From Aquamicrobium sp. LC103 (GTDB taxonomy: Bacteria > Pseudomonadota > Alphaproteobacteria > Rhizobiales > Rhizobiaceae): 64,000 nucleotides of DNA. The stretch is from NCBI RefSeq assembly GCF_001014615.2, contig NZ_LBCQ02000011.1:124001-188000 (forward strand), in the 5' to 3' direction. The notes under the pieces are model-generated. The model had not been told where the DNA came from. It did no database searches and saw nothing but the letters and a program-made list of their open reading frames with translations. A program made the translations under genes and the position numbers. Below, piece after piece: positions 35,506-43,866 of this stretch. Every line of letters starts with the position of its first letter. Position 1 is the first letter of the stretch.

Positions 35506-36411
35506 ATGGAACTCTGGATCCCGATAACCATCGCTGCGGCGTTCCTGCAGAACCTCCGCTCGGCCGCGCAGAAGCATCTGAAAGCCGTGATGGGCACGAC
35601 CGGGGCGACCTTCGTGCGCTTCGGCTTCGGCTTGCCTTTCGCGCTCGCCTTCGTGGCGGGACTGCATCTGGTCGCCGGCTATGCGCTGCCCGCGCCGAAT
35701 GCGCGCTTTCTCGGCTGGGTCGTGATCGGCGGGCTCGGCCAGATCACCGCGACCTTCCTGCTGATCCACCTTTTCTCGCATCGCAATTTCGCGGTCGGCA
35801 CCGCCTATTCGCGCACCGAGCCGGCACAGGCCGCGCTCTTCGCGCTGATCTTCTTCGGCGAGCGCGTGACGGCGGGTGCGCTGGTGGCGATCGCGATCAG
35901 CGTCTTCGGGGTGATGCTGATCTCGGTCGCGCACATGCATCTGACGCTGCGCAACCTCGTCGCCTCCGTCTTCGCCCGCAACGCCCTGATCGGGCTTGCC
36001 TCCGGCACCTTCTTCGGCATTTCCGCTGTGTCCTATCGCGCCGCCTCGCTTTCGCTCGGCGGGCCGAACTTCATGATGCAGGCGGCCGTCACGCTCGCCT
36101 GGACGATCACCCTGCAGAGCGCGGTGATGGCCATATGGATGCTGTGGCGCGAGCGCGACGAGATCGGCCGCATCGCCAAGGCGTGGAAGCCAGCGCTCTT
36201 CACGGGACTGACCGGAGCGACCGCCTCTTTCGGCTGGTTCATGGCGATGACCCTGCAGCAGGCGGCCGTGGTCAAGGCGCTGGCGCAGATAGAGATGCTG
36301 TTCACCTTCGCCGCCTCGGTCTTCTTCTTCAAGGAGAAGATCAACCGCATCGAGACCGCCGGCTGCATCCTGATCGTGGCGGGGATCGTGGTGCTGGTGC
36401 TGGCGGGATAA
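35506..36411 (+). CDS. EamA/DMT-family transporter
   Basis: Drug/metabolite transporter of 301 residues with ten predicted helices in two EamA repeats, starting MELWIPITIAAAFLQNLRSA at 35506. The segment FAVGTAYSRTEPAQAALF lies at the end of the first half and KEKINRIETAGCILIVAGI at the end of the second. Substrate unknown; efflux of small metabolites is usual. Stands alone. Confidence 0.85.
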   Translation: MELWIPITIAAAFLQNLRSAAQKHLKAVMGTTGATFVRFGFGLPFALAFVAGLHLVAGYALPAPNARFLGWVVIGGLGQITATFLLIHLFSHRNFAVGTAYSRTEPAQAALFALIFFGERVTAGALVAIAISVFGVMLISVAHMHLTLRNLVASVFARNALIGLASGTFFGISAVSYRAASLSLGGPNFMMQAAVTLAWTITLQSAVMAIWMLWRERDEIGRIAKAWKPALFTGLTGATASFGWFMAMTLQQAAVVKALAQIEMLFTFAASVFFFKEKINRIETAGCILIVAGIVVLVLAG

Positions 36412-36427
36412 TCCCCGGCGGCAAAAG

Positions 36428-36500
36428 GATCCGGCTCACGGCTCCGATGGGGCCTCATCAGCAGCTGCGAGCCGGATCGAACGGCCATGTCGCCATGGCC
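36428..36500. repeat. Inverted repeats downstream of the DMT gene
   Basis: A perfect 10-bp inverted repeat GATCCGGCTC (36428-36437) / GAGCCGGATC (36469-36478) enclosing 31 bases, followed by GGCCAT (36483-36488) / ATGGCC (36495-36500). They sit 17 bases after the DMT stop and about 90 bases from the end of the convergent lipoprotein gene. No T-run follows, so if they terminate transcription it is not by the classical intrinsic route. Confidence 0.5.
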
Positions 36501-36589
36501 GGTATCGGCGGCGAATGCGATACGAAGGCTCCCCGGAGCCCGGCACGCGCGCCTTAGTCTCTCGTGGAGGACGGCTCAGATCGTGGACA

Positions 36590-36928
36590 CTACCTGACGA
36601 CGATCGCGACCGTACCCGACTGGTAGCGCTTCACCTCAGACCCGGCCCTGACGCCTGTCGCGTTGACGGCACGTGTGGGCACCCGCGTCTTGCACTGGTC
36701 ACTGACGCGACTGGAAAGGCCGCCGTCCGAATAGGAGACGATGCCTGACCGAGGCAGGCGCCTCGAGACCGTGTCGAAGCTCGGCGGCGCGGCGCCGCAG
36801 CCATCCGCTCGATAGGCGGTGAGATGTTTCGTCTCCCCAATGGAAAGCTCGACGGTCTTGTCGGCGCTGCCGGCGCTGACGCAGCCGGCGAGTGGAGCGA
36901 GTAGCAGGAGTGCGAGGCGATGGTACAT
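36590..36928 (-). CDS. Small lipoprotein with the two-Cys/DGG periplasmic domain
   Basis: Protein of 112 residues; lipoprotein signal ending LAPLAGC gives lipidated Cys16. Residues 26-111 align without gaps in their core to the C-terminal periplasmic parts of the two membrane proteins encoded divergently at 37131 and 37905. Shared points are an IG(E)T/S start, Cys44, a Pro, a Leu-Pro pair (58-59), SDGGL (67-71), Arg74, Cys79 and P-x-R (84-86). Cys44 to Cys79 is 35 residues, as in the other two, and probably forms a disulphide. No known family is recognised. It may compete with or modulate the membrane proteins; that is inference. Confidence 0.75.
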   Translation of the reverse strand: MYHRLALLLLAPLAGCVSAGSADKTVELSIGETKHLTAYRADGCGAAPPSFDTVSRRLPRSGIVSYSDGGLSSRVSDQCKTRVPTRAVNATGVRAGSEVKRYQSGTVAIVVR

Positions 36929-37032
36929 GCTCTATATTCCCTTGATGGTTGCCTGCGACGCGAGCGCGGACGCGCCCGTTCGTCGCGCAAAGCTTGTGCG
37001 ATTTTCGATCCTCGTCCCGCGCAAAATGCGGT

Positions 37033-37098
37033 CATTGCCGGAAACTACGGAAAAAGCCGCGTCGGGCTCGCTTGCCATTCCCGGAAACTGACGGAAAA
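37033..37098. promoter_or_regulatory. Direct repeat array in the divergent promoter region
   Basis: Two copies of CATT(G/C)CCGGAAACT(G)ACGGAAAA at 37033-37054 and 37076-37098, 43 bp start to start (about four helical turns). Each contains CGGAAA twice; a related CCGAAA follows at about 37101. They lie between the lipoprotein start (36928) and the membrane HTH gene start (37131), as expected of a shared operator for the linked HTH proteins. Confidence 0.55.
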
Positions 37099-37130
37099 TA
37101 CCGAAAGGACTGTCGGGGGGGGCTTTGGGC

Positions 37131-37901
37131 ATGAGCGCAGGAGGCTGGGGCGATTTCGACACCTGGCACGAGTTGTTCGATGCGCTGTGCAACCGTCGCG
37201 GCTGGTATGACAACAACGATCCGGCAAGCGAGCTGTGCGCCCGCCTCGGCAAGAATTCGCGCCAGGACTTCGAGGCCGCGAAGAAGAAGCTGCGTGCATG
37301 GCGCGCCGGCCGGCGGTTGCCGCTGCGGCGCAACCTAGCCACGCTGGCGCAACTGCTGGAGGTGGACGGCGATCCCGAGCTGGAACGCCGGTGGCTGACG
37401 CTCTATCGCCACGCGACAATGGCGGACGACACGAGCGACGCGCATGTCGCGCCGCAGGCCATGGGACACGCCGGGCGGCGCGTCCCGACTGGCTGGGCGC
37501 TGGCGGGCATGGCCCTGCTTCTCGGCTCCGGCGCGGTCTACGCCGCCATGGCCAGCAGCAGGCACGCCGCGCTGGCGGCGCTGCCGCAGGTGAGCTTCGA
37601 GGGATATGTGCGGATTCCGGTCGGAACCAGCCACCTCATCCACGGCGCGCTGGAAAGCTGCGAGAGCGAGGCGCCCGAGTGGGACGAGATCGCCGCCACG
37701 CTGCCGCAGACGCCTTACGGTGCCCTTACCGACGGCGGGCTCGTCCGCAAGGTGGTGCGGCGCTGCACAGCGGAGAAACTTGTCAGGGGTGTGAGGTTCA
37801 CCGGCATCGCGCCGGGAACCGCGGAGCTGAGGCTGTTCGGCGACTACGTCAAGGTCGACGTGGTGACCATAAAGCCGGAAGCTGCAAACGAGGGGAAGTG
37901 A
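37131..37901 (+). CDS. Single-pass membrane protein: HTH-like N-domain plus two-Cys/DGG periplasmic domain (A)
   Basis: Protein of 256 residues, not a family I can name. Residues 1-95 are cytoplasmic and end in a block like the second half of an XRE helix-turn-helix (LRAWRAGRRLPLRRNLATLA, about 54-73). A transmembrane helix lies at about 121-142 with a positive N-terminal flank, so the C-terminal 110 residues are periplasmic. They contain Cys177 and Cys212, 35 apart, and LTDGGL (199-204). The next gene has the same layout; the first 95 residues of both align without gaps. A membrane-tethered transcription regulator is the best guess. Start ATG at 37131 after a G-rich site. Confidence 0.75.
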   Translation: MSAGGWGDFDTWHELFDALCNRRGWYDNNDPASELCARLGKNSRQDFEAAKKKLRAWRAGRRLPLRRNLATLAQLLEVDGDPELERRWLTLYRHATMADDTSDAHVAPQAMGHAGRRVPTGWALAGMALLLGSGAVYAAMASSRHAALAALPQVSFEGYVRIPVGTSHLIHGALESCESEAPEWDEIAATLPQTPYGALTDGGLVRKVVRRCTAEKLVRGVRFTGIAPGTAELRLFGDYVKVDVVTIKPEAANEGK

Positions 37902-37904
37902 GAC

Positions 37905-38702
37905 ATGTCCGAACAACGCTACGACCACATCAATCGCTGGAACGTCCTTTTGGACGAGCTGTGCAACCGCGCCGGCTTCGTCGACACGGCGTCTCTGGCG
38001 GCCCGCTTCTGCGAATTGTCCAACAATGGCGCGCAGCGGGAGTTCGACACCGCAATGCGCAACCTCAACAACTGGCGTTCGGGCCGGCATGTTCCGCGCC
38101 TGCGCAGCCTGCGGATACTGGAACAGCTCCTCGGCGTCGACGACGATCCGGCGCTTGCGGCGCGCTGGCATGCGCTCTACCGGCAGGCACGTGAGGCGGA
38201 GGAGGACAACGAGCCGGCCGTGCCGGCGGGCACGGCGGCGCAGGCGACCGGCGGACAACGCGGCCTCGCATGGTTCGACATGCGGACGGCAGCGGGCGGG
38301 GCGCTGCTGTTCTGCCTCGGGGTAGGCAGCGGTGCGCTGCTCGCCTCCGACTGGCGGCCGTGGAGCCTGGTGCCTGCCGACGCGCCGCTCGTCGACTATA
38401 CGCCGGAGTTTCAGATCACCGTCGGGGAAAGCCGCATCATCCACTCCGAGCGCGGCGATTGCGGCAAGCTGCCGCGTGACTGGCCCGACGTCGCCAATGC
38501 GCTGCCCGTGACCCAGACCGGCACGTTCTCCGACGGCGGTCTCGCTCGGCGCAACAGCAAGTTCTGCAAGGGCGAGACGCCCGCGCGCGCGATCGTGTTC
38601 ACGGCGACGCAGGCGGGCGTCGAGGAATTCCTGATACAGGGCGACTTCTTCCGGGTGACGGTCGCCGAAGCCGGTGCACAGGCCGAGGCCGTCGCCCAGT
38701 AG
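37905..38702 (+). CDS. Single-pass membrane protein: HTH-like N-domain plus two-Cys/DGG periplasmic domain (B)
   Basis: Tandem paralogue of the preceding gene, 265 residues, starting 3 bases after its stop with GAGGGGAAG as ribosome site. N-domain matches at the same positions: LCNR (19-22), Cys36, WRSGR (57-61), DP (81-82), Trp88, LYR (91-93). The HTH-like segment is LNNWRSGRHVPRLRSLRILE (54-73). Transmembrane helix about 129-148. Periplasmic domain with Cys186 and Cys221 (35 apart) and SDGGL (209-213). The two copies differ in about half of positions, so duplication is old or they have diverged in signal or DNA target. Function inferred only. Confidence 0.75.
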   Translation: MSEQRYDHINRWNVLLDELCNRAGFVDTASLAARFCELSNNGAQREFDTAMRNLNNWRSGRHVPRLRSLRILEQLLGVDDDPALAARWHALYRQAREAEEDNEPAVPAGTAAQATGGQRGLAWFDMRTAAGGALLFCLGVGSGALLASDWRPWSLVPADAPLVDYTPEFQITVGESRIIHSERGDCGKLPRDWPDVANALPVTQTGTFSDGGLARRNSKFCKGETPARAIVFTATQAGVEEFLIQGDFFRVTVAEAGAQAEAVAQ

Positions 38703-38707
38703 CCGTC

Positions 38708-39601
38708 CTAAGGCAGCATCAGCGTGCCCGCGCCGTGCTCGGTGAAGAGTTCCAGCAGCACCGAATGCGGCGTCTTGCCGTTGAGGATGACGACGCCTTC
38801 GACGCCGCGCTCGATAGCCTCGATGCAGGTCTCGACCTTGGGGATCATGCCTCCGGAGATCGTGCCGTCCCTGATCAGCGCCCTGGCCTCGGCGACCGTC
38901 AGCTCGTCGATCAGCTTCTTGTCCTTGTCGAGCACGCCCGGAACGTCGGTGAGGAACAAGAGCCGCGAGGCGGAGAGCGCGCCGGCGATGGCGCCGGCGA
39001 AGGTGTCGGCGTTGATGTTGTAGGTGTGGCCGTCGCGCCCCGGTGCCACCGGCGCGATCACCGGGATCATTTCAGAACGGGCGAGGAGGTCGAGCAGCGT
39101 GCGGTCGACCTCGACGGGCTCGCCCACGAAGCCGAGATCGAGCACGCGCTCGATGTTGGAATCCGGGTCGGTCACGGTCTTGCGCGCCTTCTCGGCGAAG
39201 ACCATGTTGCCGTCCTTGCCGCAAAGCCCGATCGCCCATTCGCCTTCGGCGTTGATGAGGGCGACGATCTCCTTGTTGATCGAGCCGGCCAGTACCATCT
39301 CGACGATCTCGACGGTCTTCCGGTCGGTGACGCGCAGGCCGCCCTCGAATTTGGATTCGATGCCCATCTTGGTGAGCATCGCGCCGATCTGCGGACCGCC
39401 GCCATGCACGACGATGGGATTGACCCCGGACTGCTTCAGGAGCGCGATGTCGCGCGCGAAGGCCTTGCCGAGTTCCGTGTCGCCCATGGCATGGCCGCCA
39501 TATTTCACGACCACCGTCTTGTTCTCGTAGCGCTGCATGAAGGGCAGGGCCGCCGAAAGAAGGCTTGCCTGCTGCTCGGCGGTGTCGAGAGGTTCCGTCA
39601 T
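38708..39601 (-). CDS. argB: Acetylglutamate kinase
   Basis: Phosphorylates N-acetylglutamate, the second step of arginine synthesis. The 297 residues show VVKYGGHAM (nucleotide/acidic loop), [10 protein letters not shown] and the [14 protein letters not shown] and [10 protein letters not shown] blocks. The family includes arginine-inhibited forms; the N-terminal helix (residues 5-25) needed for that hexameric type is present. Converges on the membrane-regulator cassette, with 5 bases between the stops, and diverges from the ECF sigma gene. Confidence 0.96.
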   Translation of the reverse strand: MTEPLDTAEQQASLLSAALPFMQRYENKTVVVKYGGHAMGDTELGKAFARDIALLKQSGVNPIVVHGGGPQIGAMLTKMGIESKFEGGLRVTDRKTVEIVEMVLAGSINKEIVALINAEGEWAIGLCGKDGNMVFAEKARKTVTDPDSNIERVLDLGFVGEPVEVDRTLLDLLARSEMIPVIAPVAPGRDGHTYNINADTFAGAIAGALSASRLLFLTDVPGVLDKDKKLIDELTVAEARALIRDGTISGGMIPKVETCIEAIERGVEGVVILNGKTPHSVLLELFTEHGAGTLMLP

Positions 39602-39707
39602 GATTGTCCTCGGCCAGAAACGGGTCGCGCTCTAATAACGGGAAAGCGTTCCGCGGGCAAATGGTCTCGCATTGCAAATCGGCGCCTCGGCGCTAGTTTC
39701 ATCATCC

Positions 39708-40247
39708 ATGGGATCGCCGGATATCTCGAAGCTGATCGTGCGGACTTCGATGAAGGATCGCGCCGCCTTCGATCTGCTCTACCGGCAGACGAGCGCGAAA
39801 CTTTTCGGCGTATGCCTTCGTGTCTTGGGCGAGAGGGCCGAGGCCGAGGAGGCGCTGCAGGAGGTGTACGTCAAGATCTGGACGAAGGCCGACCGCTATG
39901 CAGTGTCTGATCTGAGCCCGATTTCCTGGCTGGTCGCGGTGACGCGCAACCATGCGATCGACAGGCTGCGCGCAAGGCGGCGCGAAACCGCCGGTATCGA
40001 CGCTGCGCTCAACGTCGCCGACCCGGGCTCCGGGCCGGAGGAAATGGCGGTGGCGGCGGGCGAGAAGGCGAGGATCCACCGCTGCCTGGATGAGCTGGAG
40101 AAGGACAGGGCGCAGGCCGTGCGCGGCGCCTATCTCAAGGGCGAGAGCTATGCGCAGCTTGCCGAGCGACATGGCGTGCCCCTCAATACGATGAAGACCT
40201 GGCTGCGGCGCAGCCTGATGAAACTCAAGGAATGTCTGGAGCGATGA
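39708..40247 (+). CDS. ECF sigma factor (SigK-like group)
   Basis: RNA polymerase sigma factor of 179 residues. Region 2 is DLLYRQTSAKLFGVCLRVLG and AEEALQEVYVKIWTKADRY with the region 2.4 part [19 protein letters not shown]; region 4 is ESYAQLAERHGVPLNTMKTWL. It overlaps by 4 bases (ATGA) with a RskA-like anti-sigma gene, which defines the pair. Start at 39708; an earlier in-frame ATG (39672) lies upstream of the family start. Confidence 0.92.
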   Translation: MGSPDISKLIVRTSMKDRAAFDLLYRQTSAKLFGVCLRVLGERAEAEEALQEVYVKIWTKADRYAVSDLSPISWLVAVTRNHAIDRLRARRRETAGIDAALNVADPGSGPEEMAVAAGEKARIHRCLDELEKDRAQAVRGAYLKGESYAQLAERHGVPLNTMKTWLRRSLMKLKECLER

Positions 40248-40960
40248 CGGCGACGGACGAAGGCAATCGCGAAAACGGCGGCGACGATCTGCTGGCCGCC
40301 GAATATGTGCTTGGCGTGCTGTCCGACGCGGAACGCCGGGAGGCGGCCCGCGGTGTCGAACAGGACGCAGCCTTCGCGGGGCTCGTCGAGGCATGGCAGG
40401 CGCGCCTGTCTCCTCTCGATGCCGACTACGACGAGGTCGAGCCGCCTCCCTCCGTCAAGCAGGCGCTCGACGCGCGGCTCTTTTCCAGTGCGGAAACCGC
40501 GCCGGTGCACGGCGGATGGCTGCACAGCATCGCCTTCTGGCGCGCGCTTGCCGCCGCCGCGATCGCCCTTCTCGCGATCTCCGTCGCGGTGCCGCTGCTT
40601 GCGCCGATGCCGACCGAGCCGCCTGGCCGGCTAGCGGCCTCGCTGGCGGAAGACAGCACGGGCGTGCGCTACCTCGCCGTATATGATCCGGCGGCGGGTT
40701 CGCTCGGGCTTTCGCATGTCACCGGCGACCGGGGGCAGGGGAGCGATTTCGAGTTGTGGGTGATCGAAGGCGCCGAGCCTCCGGTTTCTCTGGGTGTCAT
40801 ACCCATCGGCGCAACCGTTCAACTTCCCGTCTCGCCGGAACTGCGGGCGAGAATCGCGGCCGGGGCTCTCCTCGCCATCAGTCTCGAGCCCCAGGGTGGC
40901 TCCTCGACCGGCCAGCCCACCGGACCCGTCGTGGCTACCGGCGACCTGCGGAATATTTGA
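40244..40960 (+). CDS. RskA-like anti-sigma factor
   Basis: Membrane anti-sigma factor of 238 residues. The N-terminal sigma-binding segment (LLAAEYVLGVLSDAERREAA, about 16-35) is typical of the RskA/ChrR group. One transmembrane helix (about 99-121) is followed by a periplasmic RskA domain (about 130-238; FELWVIEGAEPPVSLGVI). There is no zinc HxxxCxxC motif. Periplasmic signals would release the sigma factor by regulated proteolysis, as known for mycobacterial RskA. Confidence 0.9.
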   Translation: MTATDEGNRENGGDDLLAAEYVLGVLSDAERREAARGVEQDAAFAGLVEAWQARLSPLDADYDEVEPPPSVKQALDARLFSSAETAPVHGGWLHSIAFWRALAAAAIALLAISVAVPLLAPMPTEPPGRLAASLAEDSTGVRYLAVYDPAAGSLGLSHVTGDRGQGSDFELWVIEGAEPPVSLGVIPIGATVQLPVSPELRARIAAGALLAISLEPQGGSSTGQPTGPVVATGDLRNI

Positions 40961-41018
40961 AATATTGCCAGCCGCGCCGCCCGATCACGAAAAGCTTATC
41001 GGCGAAAACGCCTGCATG

Positions 41019-41047
41019 TGAAACATCGCCGTCCGATCTCCCGTAAC
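41019..41047 (+). promoter_or_regulatory. Candidate ECF sigma promoter for the fasciclin gene
   Basis: TGAAAC (41019-41024), 17-base spacer, CGTAAC (41042-41047), 44 bases before the fasciclin start. The AAC -35 core and CGT -10 core are the usual ECF elements. It is the best such match in the 131-bp gap. That the linked sigma factor uses it is inference. Confidence 0.45.
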
Positions 41048-41091
41048 TGCACGCGCCCCAATGAAGGGGAGAGCATCCGAGGAGATACGAC

Positions 41092-41652
41092 ATGCGCAAG
41101 ACCACTCCCACGATCGTCGCGGCCACCTTTGCCGTCGGCAGCTTTGCCGGGTTCGCTTTCGCCAAGGACAACCCGATGGTCGGCGGCGCGGCGATGTTTG
41201 CCGACAAGAACATCGTCGAGAACGCCATGAATTCGAAGGATCACACGACGCTCGTCGCGGCCGTGAAGGCCGCGGACCTGGTCGAGACGCTGCAGGGCGA
41301 GGGACCGTTCACGGTCTTTGCGCCGACGAACGAGGCGTTCGAAGCGCTTCCCGCCGGCACGGTGGACAAGCTCCTGAAGCCCGAGAACAAGGAACAGCTC
41401 GCCAAGGTGCTGACTTGCCATGTCGTCGCGGCCGATGCCATGTCGGACGCCATCGGCAAGATGATCTCCGACGACGGCGGCGAGCACGACGTGAAGACTG
41501 TCGGCGGCTGCGTGCTGAAGGCGAAGATGGACGGCGACAAGATCATGCTGACGGACGAGACCGGCGGCACGGCGACGGTGACGATTGCCGATGTCGACCA
41601 GTCGAACGGCGTCATTCATGTGATCGACAAGGTCCTTCTTCCCAAGGCCTAG
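41092..41652 (+). CDS. Secreted fasciclin-domain protein
   Basis: Periplasmic or secreted protein of 186 residues with a Sec signal (about 1-24, ending FAFA). One fasciclin (FAS1) domain follows, with its H1 box GPFTVFAPTNEAFEALP and H2 box NGVIHVIDKVLLP. FAS1 domains mediate adhesion or protein contact. GAGGAGAT precedes the ATG. Its place beside an ECF sigma / RskA pair mirrors mycobacterial sigK-rskA with mpb70/mpb83, so it is probably a regulon member. Strong terminator downstream. Confidence 0.92.
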   Translation: MRKTTPTIVAATFAVGSFAGFAFAKDNPMVGGAAMFADKNIVENAMNSKDHTTLVAAVKAADLVETLQGEGPFTVFAPTNEAFEALPAGTVDKLLKPENKEQLAKVLTCHVVAADAMSDAIGKMISDDGGEHDVKTVGGCVLKAKMDGDKIMLTDETGGTATVTIADVDQSNGVIHVIDKVLLPKA

Positions 41653-41708
41653 GACCGTCCGGGCAACCGGCCGGCGCGGCGCGAAGCTCCTGCCGTGCCG
41701 GCCGTCTC

Positions 41709-41757
41709 GCCCCGCCCGCTTCCTCTTCGGGTACGGTGAGCGAGGCGGGGCCTTTTT
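41709..41757 (+). terminator. Terminator after the fasciclin gene
   Basis: Stem CCCCGCC (41710-41716) / GGCGGGG (41744-41750), with a further GCT/AGC pairing inside, followed by CC and five T (41753-41757). Confidence 0.75.
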
Positions 41758-41858
41758 CGGGCCGTGAGGCGAAGCGGCGCAATCTTCAATTCCAATTGAT
41801 TGCGTCGTGGGCTGCGACAGAGTGTATGTTTCGTGCGGGATATTCGGGAGATCCGACA

Positions 41859-42368
41859 ATGAGACGTCGAGAAGTTCTGTTTGGCGGCGCGGGCGCCGTC
41901 GTTCTTGCCGGCGCTGGCGGCGCACTGTGGTCGCTGCGTTCGCCGCGCGCCGCGCTTGCCGCTTCGGCCGAGGTTTTCGAGATCACCAAAACGGACGAGG
42001 AATGGCGTGCGCTCCTCTCGGACGCCCAGTTCGAGGTGCTGCGCGAGGAAGGAACAGAACGCGCCTTCACCAGTCCGCTGAACGACGAGAAGCGCAAGGG
42101 CGTGTTTCATTGCGCGGGCTGCGACCTGCCGGTCTATTCGTCGGAAAAGAAGTATGATTCCGGAACCGGCTGGCCGAGCTTCTGGGATGCCGAGCCCCAT
42201 GCCGTCGGCATGAGGGAGGACAACTCCTTTTTCATGACGCGCAACGAATGCCATTGCCGCCGCTGCGGCGGTCATCTCGGCCACATTTTCGACGACGGCC
42301 CGCAGCCGACGGGGCTGCGCCATTGCATCAACGGCGTGGCGATGACCTTCAAACCGGCCACGGCGTAG
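41859..42368 (+). CDS. msrB: Exported peptide-methionine (R)-S-oxide reductase
   Basis: Repairs methionine-R-sulphoxide in proteins. The 169 residues start MRRREVLFGGAGAVVL, a Tat-like twin-arginine leader (residues 2-4 RRR) with a hydrophobic stretch, so the enzyme is probably periplasmic. Zinc-binding CxxC pairs are CAGC and CRRC; the catalytic Cys is in LRHCINGVAM near the C-terminus. A resolving Cys at the usual mid position is not obvious. It follows the ECF/anti-sigma/fasciclin genes after a terminator, so it has its own promoter or relies on read-through. Confidence 0.92.
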   Translation: MRRREVLFGGAGAVVLAGAGGALWSLRSPRAALAASAEVFEITKTDEEWRALLSDAQFEVLREEGTERAFTSPLNDEKRKGVFHCAGCDLPVYSSEKKYDSGTGWPSFWDAEPHAVGMREDNSFFMTRNECHCRRCGGHLGHIFDDGPQPTGLRHCINGVAMTFKPATA

Positions 42369-42447
42369 GACCGGCCTGTCCGGCTGAGCCAAGACAAGGT
42401 CGGCGCTGGTTCTTACATCCTCGCAGCCGCTCCCTAATGAGCGGAGC

Positions 42448-43866
42448 ATGTCTGAATTTGCTGCAACGACCGCGGCGGAGCCGAAACCATGGCGCGCCGA
42501 AATACGCGCCATGCTGCTGCTTGCCTGGCCGATGATCCTGACCAATCTCGGCCAGACCGCGATGACGGCGACCGACGTGATGATGATGGGGCGCCTCAGC
42601 CCGGACGCGCTGGCGGCAGGCACGCTGGGTGCCAACCTCTATTTCTCGCCGATGATCTTCGGCATGGGCCTCATCCTCGCCACCTCGCCGATGGTCTCCT
42701 TCGAGATCGGCCGCAAGCGCCATTCGGTCCGCGACGTGCGCCGCACGGTGCGCCAGGGCATGTGGGTCGCCATGTTCGCGGCCCTGCCGATCTGGCTGCT
42801 CTTGTGGAACGCGGAGCATATCCTCCGGGCGATGGGGCAGGACCCCGGGCTGTCGGCGATGGCCGGCTCCTATGTGCGTGCGATGCAATGGGCGCTCCTG
42901 CCCTTCTACTGGTACATCGTGCTGCGCTCCTTCATCTCGGCGCTGGAGCGGCCGGGCTGGGCGCTCGTCATTGTCTTTGCCTGCGTCGCCTTCAACGTCT
43001 TCGCCAACTGGTGCCTGATGTTCGGCAATCTCGGCTTTCCGGCGCTCGGCATCGTGGGCTCGGGGATCGCGACGTCGCTTTCGAGCTTCCTGATGTTCGC
43101 CGGGCTGGCGGGCGTGGTCGTGCTGGAGAGGAAATTCCGCCGCTACCACATATTCGGCCGCTTCTGGCGGCCGGACTGGCCACGCTTCCGCGAATTGCTG
43201 CGGCTCGGCCTGCCGATCGCCGGCATCCTCGTCTTCGAGGTGACGATCTTCAACGCGGCCGCGCTTCTGATGGGGCTGATCGACACGGTCTCGCTGGCCG
43301 CCCACGCGATCGCGATCCAGATCGCCTCGATCGCCTTCATGGTGCCGATGGGGATGGGGCAGGCGGCGACCGTGCGGGTGGGGCGCGCCTATGGCGCCGG
43401 CAATCGTGAGGGCATTACGCGTGCCGGCTGGACGGCCTTTGTCATGGGCGTGGGCTTCATGGCGGCGATGGCGCTGGTGATGCTGTTCCAGCCGCGCCTG
43501 CTCATCATGGCCTTCATCGACCTTTCCGATCCGCTGAATTTTCCGGTGATAGAGCTGGCGGCGACCTTCCTCGCGCTCGCCGCGCTGTTCCAGATCGTCG
43601 ACGGCGCGCAGGCGGTGGGCAGCGGCATGCTGCGCGGGTTGCAGGACACCACCATACCGATGATCTACGCCGCATTCGGCTATTGGGGCGTCGGCCTGCC
43701 GCTTGGCGTCTGGCTCGCCTTCCGGGCAGGTCTCGACGGTGTCGGCATCTGGATCGGACTGTCCACCGGGCTCGCCGTGGTGGCGGTGCTGCTGATCGCG
43801 CGCTGGCTGCGGCGTGACCGATTGATGCGCAAGTCGATGCGGCAGCCGACGGTCGCGGTACACTGA
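42448..43866 (+). CDS. MATE-family efflux transporter
   Basis: Multidrug and toxin extrusion protein, 472 residues with twelve helices in two MatE repeats. The N-terminal segment AWPMILTNLGQTAMTATDVMMMGRLS is split here for length (from residue 29 onward), and the second repeat starts near 240 (LLRLGLPIAGILVFEV). Substrates of such NorM-like pumps are cationic drugs or dyes; not predictable here. Ribosome site GGAG upstream. Stands alone. Confidence 0.92.
   Translation: MSEFAATTAAEPKPWRAEIRAMLLLAWPMILTNLGQTAMTATDVMMMGRLSPDALAAGTLGANLYFSPMIFGMGLILATSPMVSFEIGRKRHSVRDVRRTVRQGMWVAMFAALPIWLLLWNAEHILRAMGQDPGLSAMAGSYVRAMQWALLPFYWYIVLRSFISALERPGWALVIVFACVAFNVFANWCLMFGNLGFPALGIVGSGIATSLSSFLMFAGLAGVVVLERKFRRYHIFGRFWRPDWPRFRELLRLGLPIAGILVFEVTIFNAAALLMGLIDTVSLAAHAIAIQIASIAFMVPMGMGQAATVRVGRAYGAGNREGITRAGWTAFVMGVGFMAAMALVMLFQPRLLIMAFIDLSDPLNFPVIELAATFLALAALFQIVDGAQAVGSGMLRGLQDTTIPMIYAAFGYWGVGLPLGVWLAFRAGLDGVGIWIGLSTGLAVVAVLLIARWLRRDRLMRKSMRQPTVAVH

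Noticed and set aside
40952-40966. Palindrome AATATTT-G-AAATATT at the anti-sigma stop codon
   Set aside because: Too A/T-only to form a stable terminator and partly coding; no other sign of function.
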